A stretch of 64,000 bases of DNA, taken from positions 35,325-99,324 of the forward strand of contig CAJQNB010000014.1 of the NCBI GenBank assembly GCA_905479575.1, in the 5' to 3' direction. The DNA comes from an uncultured Pseudophaeobacter sp. Its GTDB lineage: Bacteria; Pseudomonadota; Alphaproteobacteria; Rhodobacterales; Rhodobacteraceae. Under the pieces are notes generated by a model. The model saw only the letters and a program-made list of their open reading frames with translations, searched no databases and was not told the DNA's origin. A program made the position numbers and the translations under genes. Positions 47,325 through 55,227 of this stretch are shown one piece after another (within the stretch, counting starts at the first letter, position 1; each line of letters begins with the position of its first letter).

Positions 47325-48421
47325 TGCTGAAGGTCTCGCTGTGTCAGCCTCTTGGTCAGTTTACCCTTGATCTGTCTTTTGAGGCCCCGGCTGGCGTGAC
47401 CGTCTTGTTTGGCGGCTCAGGCGCGGGAAAAACCACGGTGATCAACGCGGTGGCTGGGTTGATACGCCCCAAAACCGGGCGGGTGGCGCTAAATGACAGG
47501 CTGCTGTTTGATCTTGAGCAGGGGGTCTGGCTGCCGCCACACCGCCGCCGTTTGGGGTATATCTTCCAAGAGGCGCGCCTGTTCCCACATCTGACTGTGC
47601 GCCAAAATCTGCTGTTTGGTCGCTGGTTTGCCCCGCGTGGCGCCGCTCGGGAAGATTTTGACCGGATCGTCGCCATGCTGGGTATTAGCCCCTTGTTGCA
47701 GCGCCATCCGGTCGCGCTGTCAGGTGGTGAAAAGCAAAGGGTCGCCATTGGTCGCGCCCTGTTGTCCAGCCCCGACCTAATCCTGGCAGATGAGCCACTT
47801 GCCGCACTGGACGAGGCCCGCAAAGAAGAGATCCTGCCCTATTTTGAGCGCCTGCGGGACGAGGTGAAAATTCCCATGCTCTATGTCAGCCACTCTGCCG
47901 CAGAGGTGGCACGGCTGGCCACATCCGTGGTGGTTCTAAAAGACGGACAGGTGCAGCGTCAGGGCAGCGCGGCTGAGGTTCTGGGCGATGACCAGGTCAT
48001 GCCCACCGGGGTGCGTGCCGCTGGCGCCCTGCTGGAGGCGAGAGTGCTGCGCCACCACCCGGATGGGCTCAGCGAGCTGGATGCCGGCGGGTTGTCCTTG
48101 TTCTTGCCGCAGGTGCAACAGGCGCCCGGAAGCCTGTTGCGGGTGCGTATCCTGGCGCAGGACGTGATCCTGTCCCGGCAGCGGCCCGAAGGGCTGTCAG
48201 CGTTGAATATCCTGCCCGCCGAGGTGGAACAGATCCGCAGCGGCAGCGGTCCTGGCGCCATGGTCTCGCTCAACACCGATGCCGGACGGCTGCTGGCCCG
48301 GATCACCCGGCGCTCGGCACAGGCACTTGAACTCTCCCCCGGTGCGGCCTGTTACGCCGTAATCAAATCGGTTGCCATTGCCCGCAGCGATGTGGGGGGC
48401 GCCGCGGCGGCGCAGCGCTAA
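47324..48421 (+). CDS. modC: Molybdate ABC transporter ATP-binding protein ModC
   Basis: ModC powers molybdate import. The 365-residue protein has Walker A GGSGAGKTTVINA near residue 30, Q-loop FQEARLFPHLTV, signature LSGGEKQR, Walker B LILADEPLAALD and the H-loop SHSAAEV. The C-terminal domain (about 295-355) is a molybdate-responsive TOBE domain (LNILPAEVEQIRSG). The ATG at 47324 overlaps the modB stop. The open frame extends upstream to 47033, but that part lies inside modB and is not used. Confidence 0.96.
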   Translation: MLKVSLCQPLGQFTLDLSFEAPAGVTVLFGGSGAGKTTVINAVAGLIRPKTGRVALNDRLLFDLEQGVWLPPHRRRLGYIFQEARLFPHLTVRQNLLFGRWFAPRGAAREDFDRIVAMLGISPLLQRHPVALSGGEKQRVAIGRALLSSPDLILADEPLAALDEARKEEILPYFERLRDEVKIPMLYVSHSAAEVARLATSVVVLKDGQVQRQGSAAEVLGDDQVMPTGVRAAGALLEARVLRHHPDGLSELDAGGLSLFLPQVQQAPGSLLRVRILAQDVILSRQRPEGLSALNILPAEVEQIRSGSGPGAMVSLNTDAGRLLARITRRSAQALELSPGAACYAVIKSVAIARSDVGGAAAAQR

Positions 48422-48426
48422 GCGGC

Positions 48427-48456
48427 AAAAAGACCGGACCTACAGCCCGGCCTTTT
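48427..48456. terminator. Imperfect bidirectional terminator between modC and the LysM gene
   Basis: AAAAGACCGG pairs with CCGGCCTTTT (one mismatch) over a 9-base loop, with A and T tracts on either side. It lies between two convergent genes, so it can serve both strands. Confidence 0.65.
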
Positions 48457-48490
48457 GTCAATGTCCTCGCAGATCAACGCCTCAGGCGCG

Positions 48491-49510
48491 TTACTGCAGC
48501 TGCGCCCAGAACAGCTCCAGATGGCGGGCAACGATTTCTTCAAACCGACCTTCCTTCTTGAGCGCCTTGAGGCCCGCATTGATCCGATAAAGATGTGAGG
48601 TGCCGCGCCAGTGGCGTTTTGAAATCACCACATGCAGCCCCTCTTCCGACAGCGGCCGCTCCACCGGCAAGATATTGTCGCGCAGCCCTTCCTGGATCAG
48701 GGTATTGGCGCCGAGGAACAGGTTGACCGTGGCCGCATCAACCCGGCCCTCGTTGACCAGATGAAAGCAGGCTGCAGGGGTGTCAGCCTGAACCAAAATG
48801 ATCTTTTCCTCCGTCAGCCACCGGCGGCCGGGACGATCCAGATCATGGGTAAAATAGCCTTTGGGGCGACACAGGGTCTTGCCTTCAAGATCGCTGTCCT
48901 CTTCATAGGTGAACTCGGCATCGGCACGGGCAAAGAGCATGATCGGAATGGTGATCAGCGGATCCGAGAAGTGAAAATTCACACAGCGTTCGTCCTGCGG
49001 CGTGGTTTCGCAATCCGGTTTGAACCAGGGAAACCCCATATCAAACTCTTTGTCGTTGAGCTTTGGGAACAGATGGGTGGACCAGTCGTTCTCCCAGGTG
49101 ATCGAATAGGAGACCGGTGAGGGCGTCAGCTCCATGGCGGCGTTGACAAGTTCCGTGATCAAGCCCTGTCCCGGCAGGTTCTGGTCGGTGAAGGGGGCAA
49201 ACCCGCCCCCGGTCAGCAGCTTCATTTCGGCATCATCGCGGCGCAACGGCGTAGCATCCGGGGCCGAGACGCCTTTGGCGCAAGGAATGTGCAGGGTCTT
49301 GCCCGGTTCCGCGACCGGGCCTGTCAGGCGGCTTTGGTTGCCATAGTAGATCAGGGTCCAGCGACCTCGGTCGCCATAATGGTGCTCCGCGATGGAGAAC
49401 AGGGTATCACCGGGTTGCACCCGGTAATCCACATCACAAATGGCCCAGGCCGTCGCCGGACTGACTATGCCAAGTAAAATTACGAGATAGCGTGATAGCT
49501 TTTTCAGCAT
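48491..49510 (-). CDS. LysM domain fused to a family-3 solute-binding protein (copy 1)
   Basis: The 339-residue protein has a signal peptide (1-23), a LysM domain (about 28-75, YRVQPGDTLFSIAEHHYGD) and a periplasmic solute-binding domain of the amino-acid type (about 97-335). The binding domain carries GFAPFTDQ, MGFPWFKPDCETTP, RCVNFHFSDPL and GKTLCRPKGYFTHDL. LysM should hold the protein on peptidoglycan, so this may be a sensor or a wall-bound binder rather than a free transporter subunit. No permease or ATPase gene is adjacent. It follows a paralogue (49521-50603) after 10 bases in the same direction. Confidence 0.85.
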   Translation of the reverse strand: MLKKLSRYLVILLGIVSPATAWAICDVDYRVQPGDTLFSIAEHHYGDRGRWTLIYYGNQSRLTGPVAEPGKTLHIPCAKGVSAPDATPLRRDDAEMKLLTGGGFAPFTDQNLPGQGLITELVNAAMELTPSPVSYSITWENDWSTHLFPKLNDKEFDMGFPWFKPDCETTPQDERCVNFHFSDPLITIPIMLFARADAEFTYEEDSDLEGKTLCRPKGYFTHDLDRPGRRWLTEEKIILVQADTPAACFHLVNEGRVDAATVNLFLGANTLIQEGLRDNILPVERPLSEEGLHVVISKRHWRGTSHLYRINAGLKALKKEGRFEEIVARHLELFWAQLQ

Positions 49511-49520
49511 GATACCCCTC

Positions 49521-50603
49521 CTAGAACTCAGCCCAGATGCGGGAAAGGTGATCTTCGATGATCCGCTGATAGGTGCCGTCCTCGCGCACTGTCTGCAGAC
49601 CCTTGCTGACCAAAGCCATCAGGTCTTTGGCGCGGGGGTGGCTTTTGTGCACAACCGCATGAATACCCAAAACTGACAGCGGTTGTGGCAGAACGTTAAA
49701 CTGATCGGCCAAGTCGTGCTCTTTCATCACGCTGCGGCCGGTGAATTCATTGATCGCCACCGCGTCGGCCTCGCCTTTGGCCACCATGTCGAAGCAGTCC
49801 TTGACGGTATGGGGCGATTTCAAGGTGATCTTGTTGTCCGCAAGCCAGCGGCGACCCGACCCATCGAGATCGAAGGTCAAATACCCATTGGGACGACACA
49901 GGGTTTTGCCCAGAATGTCAGCGTCGTCCTCAAAGGTGAAGGGACGGGTCTTGTCGACAAACAGCAACATCAGGGTTTCAAACATCGAGTCCGAGAACAG
50001 GAAGTTCACACAGCGATAGCTGTCGGGCATGGTATCACAATCCGGCCGATACCAGGGAAAGCCCACATCCAGCAGGGCATTGGAGAGCAGCGGATCAAAA
50101 TGCGAACCCCAGTCGTTTACCCAGTGGATGGCAAAACCTTCCTGCGGCGCCGCCGAGGTCATCACCGCAGTCATCACATCGGTGATCAGACCACCATTAT
50201 GCGAGGCCTTGGAGGTGAAAGGGGCATAGTCATCGCCGGTGAGCAGGTTTATTTTCTGCCGGACCGAGGCATTTCCGGGCGTTACCTTGACAGGCCTCGC
50301 AGCGACCGGCGCAGCGCTGGCGGCCTTGGTTCCGCCTTCCAGCCCCGTTGGCAAGCCGTTGATACAGGGCATCCGCAGCTTCATCCCTACGCGAATTGCA
50401 TTTGGTTTCGGGCCAATGGCGTCAATATTCTGCGAATGGATGGTGCTCCAGGTGCCAACATCCTTGTAGAGGCGGTCTGCAATCAGGGACAGGCTGTCAC
50501 CGGATTTGACCCTATAATAGCCACCACAGGTTTCGGCAGCGACGGCTTGTGCGGAAAAAAGGCCAACAACGGCAAGCGTTGCTGCCAGGAGCTTGTTCTT
50601 CAT
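49521..50603 (-). CDS. LysM domain fused to a family-3 solute-binding protein (copy 2)
   Basis: The 360-residue protein has the same plan as its downstream paralogue: signal peptide (1-23), LysM (about 29-78, YRVKSGDSLSLIADRLYKD), an Ala-rich linker and a solute-binding domain. Shared blocks include DDYAPFTSK, VGFPWYRPDCDTMP, RCVNFLFSDSM and GKTLCRPNGYLTFDLDGSG. The conserved paired Cys residues probably form disulfides. Upstream there is no transporter. The pair arose by tandem duplication; sequence drift outside the shared blocks suggests the copies bind different ligands. Confidence 0.85.
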   Translation of the reverse strand: MKNKLLAATLAVVGLFSAQAVAAETCGGYYRVKSGDSLSLIADRLYKDVGTWSTIHSQNIDAIGPKPNAIRVGMKLRMPCINGLPTGLEGGTKAASAAPVAARPVKVTPGNASVRQKINLLTGDDYAPFTSKASHNGGLITDVMTAVMTSAAPQEGFAIHWVNDWGSHFDPLLSNALLDVGFPWYRPDCDTMPDSYRCVNFLFSDSMFETLMLLFVDKTRPFTFEDDADILGKTLCRPNGYLTFDLDGSGRRWLADNKITLKSPHTVKDCFDMVAKGEADAVAINEFTGRSVMKEHDLADQFNVLPQPLSVLGIHAVVHKSHPRAKDLMALVSKGLQTVREDGTYQRIIEDHLSRIWAEF

Positions 50604-50761
50604 CTGGTTCCCCCCCGGGATGCTATGAATCCGATCACCACAGTCTGCGCTGTGTTTTGTCTGCGATCGTTCGAAACGTGAGAAATCTTGTTTGGGTAGC
50701 GAGCAGGCGACCCCCAGAGCCTATCGCTCTTGCAGCGCAGCCCCCATGAGTGGTGTAGCGG

Positions 50762-51643
50762 CTACTGGCCGCCGAACAGCGTCAGCAAGGCAGTGGTATT
50801 TACTTCACCCGCGCTTGTCAGCAGCAGCGCAGGCACCTGCACCCGTTGCGTGCGATGGGCCTCGTTGACCATCTGATCAATATACTGTCGCGATTGCCCT
50901 TGCTGCAGCGCGGTCAGGACCATGGCATATAAACCATTGGTCTGCTCCAGCCCCAAAGGCGCCTGCGCTTTCGCTGGCGCGGCGGGCGCTGCTGGCGCCT
51001 TCACCTGGCCACTGCGCAGGGCGGCGAGTGTTCCAGCGGTGATCTGCGCGACAATATCGGCGCTGTCGCCACCGGCTAAAGTGCCACCCAGTGCCCCGCT
51101 TGCAGCGGGCAAAGTGCTGGCACCGGCTGTTGCAACACCCCGGCTGCCCCCCTGGGATCCAGCCAGGGACTGATCTTGAACCGCGTCTTCAGACCCTGCA
51201 AACTGCAAGAAGGTGAGCACAATGGCCGCAACGCCCAATACAGCTGCTGCAGCAATGAGCTTGATCATTTGCATAGAAAGCCCCGGTGGCAACAAAAGAG
51301 TGGAATTTATGGGGGAAGAGGCAGCGGAAGCTTCTGCAAGCTCTGCGCTCCAGGAGGCCGACTGGGATGCCGCCGCTGAGTGTCCCTCTTGAACAGAACT
51401 GTCTTGATCTGCGGTCACGGGTTCAAACGGACCTGTGTCAGGGGCGACAAAGTCAGAGCTGCTAGCCCCAAGGTTGGCGGCATCTGAGGGATGCGGATCA
51501 ACAACCTGCAAGGCCGGTGTTGGAACAACCCGAATATGCCCCTTGGTGACAACCGCGTTTAGCTTAACCGGTTTTGGCGCAGGCACAGCCGGGGCGGTGT
51601 CATCTACGGAAATTTCTAACGACTGTAGCACTGATCCTGTCAC
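50762..51643 (-). CDS. Single-pass membrane protein with disordered flanks, unknown
   Basis: The 293-residue protein has a polar Pro/Ala/Ser-rich N-terminal half (1-120), one membrane helix (about 123-148, MIKLIAAAAVLGVAAIVLTF) and a Gly/Ala/Ser-rich linker. A C-terminal helical segment (about 225-293) includes LYAMVLTALQQGQSRQYIDQ and QVPALLLTSAGEVNTTALL. There is no signal peptide; the N terminus is probably cytoplasmic. I do not recognise the family. It is 158 bases upstream of the LysM pair in the same direction. Confidence 0.65.
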   Translation of the reverse strand: MTGSVLQSLEISVDDTAPAVPAPKPVKLNAVVTKGHIRVVPTPALQVVDPHPSDAANLGASSSDFVAPDTGPFEPVTADQDSSVQEGHSAAASQSASWSAELAEASAASSPINSTLLLPPGLSMQMIKLIAAAAVLGVAAIVLTFLQFAGSEDAVQDQSLAGSQGGSRGVATAGASTLPAASGALGGTLAGGDSADIVAQITAGTLAALRSGQVKAPAAPAAPAKAQAPLGLEQTNGLYAMVLTALQQGQSRQYIDQMVNEAHRTQRVQVPALLLTSAGEVNTTALLTLFGGQ

Positions 51644-51889
51644 CCTTTAACACGGCAGACCTGCAAGTCTTGGGTTGGGAATGCCAAGAGGTTCACCAGA
51701 AGTTAACTATTTATTAACCAATTGCAGAATCTGCGTCAACATAGCGTGTACCGAGGATATCCCGGCATTCTCCATGCCTAGCAAAACCAGCGTAAGAAAC
51801 ACGCCTTACCCTAACATTTAAAAGGAAAATACAGGGGCCGGGTTGCGCGCCGCGGCGCTGCGCATGCTCAAATGCCACAGGTCAATAGT
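51644..51889 (+). other. Intergenic, nothing recognised
   Basis: About 245 AT-richer bases between the membrane-protein gene and the transposase remnant. It should contain the minus-strand promoter for the membrane protein. No open frame with a ribosome site and no terminator hairpin was seen. Confidence 0.4.
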
Positions 51890-52265
51890 ATATTGAAAAC
51901 TTCACAACTCTTGCTCACACACATCTCCGATCAGTTTGGGCGCTTCGCCACTCAGAACATTCCCGCCACCGTGAGTGAGGCACCTTAACATCCTCGACAG
52001 GCTGTTGATGAAGCAAACCAGCCGCAAGATCAAAGAGCTGCATGCCGATACCGGCGGCTTTACCGACCATGTCTTTGCCATCACATCCCTGCTGGCCTTC
52101 CGGTCATTCCACGCATACGGGACTTGCCCTCAAAACGGCATACCAAACAGGACCTTCAGAGGCAGGCATGGACTACGGCCTCAGGCCGATTTATTCAACA
52201 AAGCGGATATCGCATGCTCACCTGATACAGGAGCACAATGGACAAGTTGACCTGCACAGGCCACA
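51890..52265 (+). pseudogene. Decayed Tn3-family transposase, upstream piece
   Basis: Three reading frames together give consecutive Tn3 transposase sequence. Frame one from 51923 has ISDQFGRFATQNIPATVSEA. Frame two, about 51989-52103, has LLMKQTSRKIKELHADTGG, then GFTDHVFAITSLLAFR. Frame three from 52106 has IPRIRDLPSKR. A switch then gives LRPIYSTKRI and HLIQEHNGQVD. I match these to the catalytic DDE region of Tn3 transposases from memory. At least three frameshifts and a stop make it non-functional. The piece ends shortly before the fatty-acyl cassette; the continuing part of the same protein seems to lie at 59497-59625. Confidence 0.75.
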
Positions 52266-52328
52266 GCTACAGCGGATACCGGGTAAAACTTGGGGCAAGG
52301 GTCACCATTCTAACTCAAGGGCTTCGAG

Positions 52329-53315
52329 ATGATCTCACTCGATAGAAAAATCAAACTACTGCAGAATTTCCTGCTCAAATGGGATGGCGAAATTGTCGAT
52401 ACCGATGAGCGGCTGATCCGCCTCCTCAACAAAGACGGGACACGGCCGCCCCTGATCTGGTGCTTTAACGCCGAACAGGAGCCCGCCGCACTGGCGAAGG
52501 CCTTGGGGCCGGATCAGCCGCTGATCGCCTTGCGTTCCCTCAATATCGTTTCGGACTTCAAAAAGAAGGCGATCGCGGAAGATACGGAAATAGCACAGCA
52601 CTATGTAAAGGGGCTGCTGAAACACTTTGACCTGTCCAGGTGCTGGGTTGGTGGAAACTGCCAAGGCGCTACAGTCGCAGCGGAAATTGCCGCTTTGCTG
52701 TTGACCGAGGGAAAGGATGTCGCGGCCTATTTCTGCCTGGAATGGACGCCCTTCATGCCCCTGCCAACCCGCTGTGTGCTTTTGTTTGGCGAAACAAGCG
52801 AAGAATACAACCCGTTCCTGCGCGGCGAAGACCCCTGGCCGCAATGGCGCAGCATGTTTGCAAGCGCACGCTGCGAAATCATTCCCGGCGGTCACGGGAC
52901 GTATTTCAGCGAAAATTCAGTCGACAACCTCGCTTCAATTCTAACCGAAGAAATGTCGACAGCCCCAAAACCGCCTGCTTCCAGCCAAGAAACGGGTCTG
53001 ATTTGGTCAAAGGACCCGAGCGATGTGGTCCATGTAAACCAGAGGATAGATATCGAGTTCACTTCCCCTGAAAAATTGAGTGCCGAGACCACAATCTATG
53101 CAGTCTGGATTCCGCTTATGCCAGGCGGTGTGCAAAAAACCGGCGTGTATGAGCTGCAGATAGAGCAAGGGGGATGTTCGGTTTCGCTACCCGCTCCGGA
53201 AGAGCCTGGGAACTGGACGTTGCAGCTGTTTCTGTGCCGAACAGACCAAGGGCCGCAAAGCTGGCAAAGCGATCTATTGCAGGTCTGGCCGACGGAGCTT
53301 GTCTCTGACCTCTGA
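52329..53315 (+). CDS. Thioesterase-like alpha/beta hydrolase with Cys nucleophile and C-terminal beta domain
   Basis: The first about 210 residues of this 328-residue protein look like an alpha/beta-hydrolase thioesterase: the strand PPLIWCFNAEQEP, the nucleophile elbow WVGGNCQGATVA (Cys111 in place of the usual Ser) and a late His (GGHGTYF, His189). The last 100 residues form an apparently separate beta-rich domain (IDIEFTSPEKL, VYELQIEQGG, WTLQLFLC). No signal peptide is present. As the first gene of the cassette with an acyl-AMP ligase and acyl carrier protein, it could release or edit the acyl chain. The ribosome site is weak (GGGCTTCGAG). An acyltransferase role is also possible. Confidence 0.65.
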   Translation: MISLDRKIKLLQNFLLKWDGEIVDTDERLIRLLNKDGTRPPLIWCFNAEQEPAALAKALGPDQPLIALRSLNIVSDFKKKAIAEDTEIAQHYVKGLLKHFDLSRCWVGGNCQGATVAAEIAALLLTEGKDVAAYFCLEWTPFMPLPTRCVLLFGETSEEYNPFLRGEDPWPQWRSMFASARCEIIPGGHGTYFSENSVDNLASILTEEMSTAPKPPASSQETGLIWSKDPSDVVHVNQRIDIEFTSPEKLSAETTIYAVWIPLMPGGVQKTGVYELQIEQGGCSVSLPAPEEPGNWTLQLFLCRTDQGPQSWQSDLLQVWPTELVSDL

Positions 53316-53499
53316 ACTCTGGGCGGTGTCGTTGGCCCAACGGTCGCGCTCAGCAGGCTTCCGCACAGGCAGGTGCAAATTTTGGGCCGGGACCTGGCGC
53401 CTCTGGGCCTGCCTGCTGTGCAACCTAACCAATTAACTTTACACCGTTAATACCCGAAATCAGGGCAGCCTTCCGGTTGGAAAAGCGCCTAATCCTGTT

Positions 53500-55227
53500 G
53501 TGACGATTCAAAACTTTTGCTACATGTGCCCCATTATCACAGGCACTTTGGGGAAAGCAGATTTGAGCCATAATTCTCTCGTGGGGCCCATTTCGGACAT
53601 GTTGGAAACGAAATGGACCGACACTGTTTTTAGCGTCGTATCCAGATCAAAACCTGCAATCTCATTATCCGGGCAAACTCTATATGAACGCGCGCACCTC
53701 CTCGGTGCCCGTTGGCGCGATGTTTTGGGGCCGGGTCAGCATTCTCTTGTGATGATATTGCCTGCCGGAGAATCCTATCTTGTGGCGCTTTTGGCTGGGC
53801 TGCTGACAGAGGGATTTTCACAAGCATCCATCGCGCCGCCCAGGTCCGGCAGTCGCACGGGCCATCTGATGCATGTGCTGGAGGACAGCGACGCTTCTGC
53901 AGTGATCTGCGATCTGGCCAGCTGCGACAGAATTCTGGCTATACTCGCGGCCGAAGGGCGTCACGACATTCCTGTATTGTGCGTTGATGACCCGCACGAC
54001 CCTGTTCCCCCTTCACATTTACCCCGGCGCGATCCCATGCGCACCCGCCCTTTGATTGTTCAGTATACATCAGGCTCGACTCGGGCCCCCAAAGGGGTCG
54101 CGATCAGCGCTGACAATATCTTGTCTAATTGCAGCGATGTGATGCGGTCTTGGGGCATGAATGCAGAAGCCCGATTTGTGAACTGGCTGCCCCACTACCA
54201 CGACATGGGGTTGATGGGTGGCATCCTGTATCCGTTGCTCAGCGGTGCGTATTCAGTTCAGATGAGCCCCTTTGAAATGGTCCGCAATCCGGCCTTTTGG
54301 CTACGCACGATCAGCGAGCAGCGGGCCACCTTCAGCGGCGGGCCTGCCTTTGCCTTTTCCGACTGCCTGAAGCGGGTCAAGGACGAAGATATCGACGGCA
54401 TCGATCTGTCCAGCTGGGATCGGGCGTATTGCGGCGCGGAACCTGTGCCGACCGGGTTGTTCGATGCGTTTTATGATCGTTTTGCGTCTTATGGCTTTCG
54501 CCGTTCGTCGATATTTGCCTGTTACGGCATGGCGGAATACACGCTGTTTGCCGCGGGCGCCCCAGAAGCCGCACCGCTGCCCGGGAGCGAAACTGATTGC
54601 ACCCACCCCTGTGTGCTGCCGGATGAGATTGCAGACAGGCTGAGGGTCGTCGATCCAGACCAGATGCTTCCCATGCCCGAAGGCGAGCGGGGCGAAATCT
54701 GGCTCGCCGGTCCTTCCGTGAGTGCAGGCTATCTCGGGCTGGAGGCCGAAACGCAGGGCAACTTTGTGACCAGGGACCTAGGTACGGGGCCGCGACGTTG
54801 GCTGCGCACCGGGGATTTAGGGGTTGTGCAAGACAAGCACCTGTTCATCAACGGGCGCATCAAGGATCTGATCATTGCCAACGGCCGTAAGATCGCCGCT
54901 GCGGAATTGGAATGGTTGGCAGCACAGTCCCATGCGGCGCTGAACCCCTATGCGGCAGCGGCATTTCAACGCGATATCGAAGACACCGGAAAAGCCGTTC
55001 TTTTGATCGAATGCAAGACCAGCAAGGACATGCCCTCCGCCACCGAGATCGGCGAGATCAGTCGCGCCATAAAACGCGCTGTTCGCGGAGAGTGGGGGAT
55101 TGACCTGGAAGCGGTTGAAATCCTTCACCGCGGAACCCTGGAACGGACCACAAGCGGAAAAATCCGGCGGCGCGTCATTGCCACCGGGTATCGCTCTGGC
55201 TCCCTCCAAATGGAAGCGGAATTCTGA
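53500..55227 (+). CDS. Fatty acyl-AMP ligase (FAAL), adenylate-forming enzyme
   Basis: FAALs activate a fatty acid as acyl-AMP and load it on an acyl carrier protein. The 575-residue frame has the AMP-binding P-loop QYTSGSTRAPKGV near residue 188, the diagnostic WLPHYHDMGLMGG motif near residue 229, an ACYGMAEYTLF block, and LRTGDLGV with KDLIIANGRK in the C-terminal lid. FAAL is favoured over acyl-CoA ligase by the WLPxYHDMGL block and an acyl carrier gene in the same operon. The start is uncertain: GTG 53500, ATG 53524 or TTG 53563 (GGGGAAAG 5 bases ahead) are all in frame. The stop overlaps the P450 gene (TGATG). Confidence 0.88.
   Translation: MTIQNFCYMCPIITGTLGKADLSHNSLVGPISDMLETKWTDTVFSVVSRSKPAISLSGQTLYERAHLLGARWRDVLGPGQHSLVMILPAGESYLVALLAGLLTEGFSQASIAPPRSGSRTGHLMHVLEDSDASAVICDLASCDRILAILAAEGRHDIPVLCVDDPHDPVPPSHLPRRDPMRTRPLIVQYTSGSTRAPKGVAISADNILSNCSDVMRSWGMNAEARFVNWLPHYHDMGLMGGILYPLLSGAYSVQMSPFEMVRNPAFWLRTISEQRATFSGGPAFAFSDCLKRVKDEDIDGIDLSSWDRAYCGAEPVPTGLFDAFYDRFASYGFRRSSIFACYGMAEYTLFAAGAPEAAPLPGSETDCTHPCVLPDEIADRLRVVDPDQMLPMPEGERGEIWLAGPSVSAGYLGLEAETQGNFVTRDLGTGPRRWLRTGDLGVVQDKHLFINGRIKDLIIANGRKIAAAELEWLAAQSHAALNPYAAAAFQRDIEDTGKAVLLIECKTSKDMPSATEIGEISRAIKRAVRGEWGIDLEAVEILHRGTLERTTSGKIRRRVIATGYRSGSLQMEAEF

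Noticed and set aside
49683..50681. 332-codon plus-strand frame opposite the second LysM gene
   Set aside because: It opposes a protein with signal peptide, LysM and binding domains; its own translation has no recognisable feature.
51975..52250. Short open frame as an intact gene ahead of the cassette
   Set aside because: Its middle matches Tn3 transposase, but the match jumps frames on both sides, so it is a remnant rather than a working gene.
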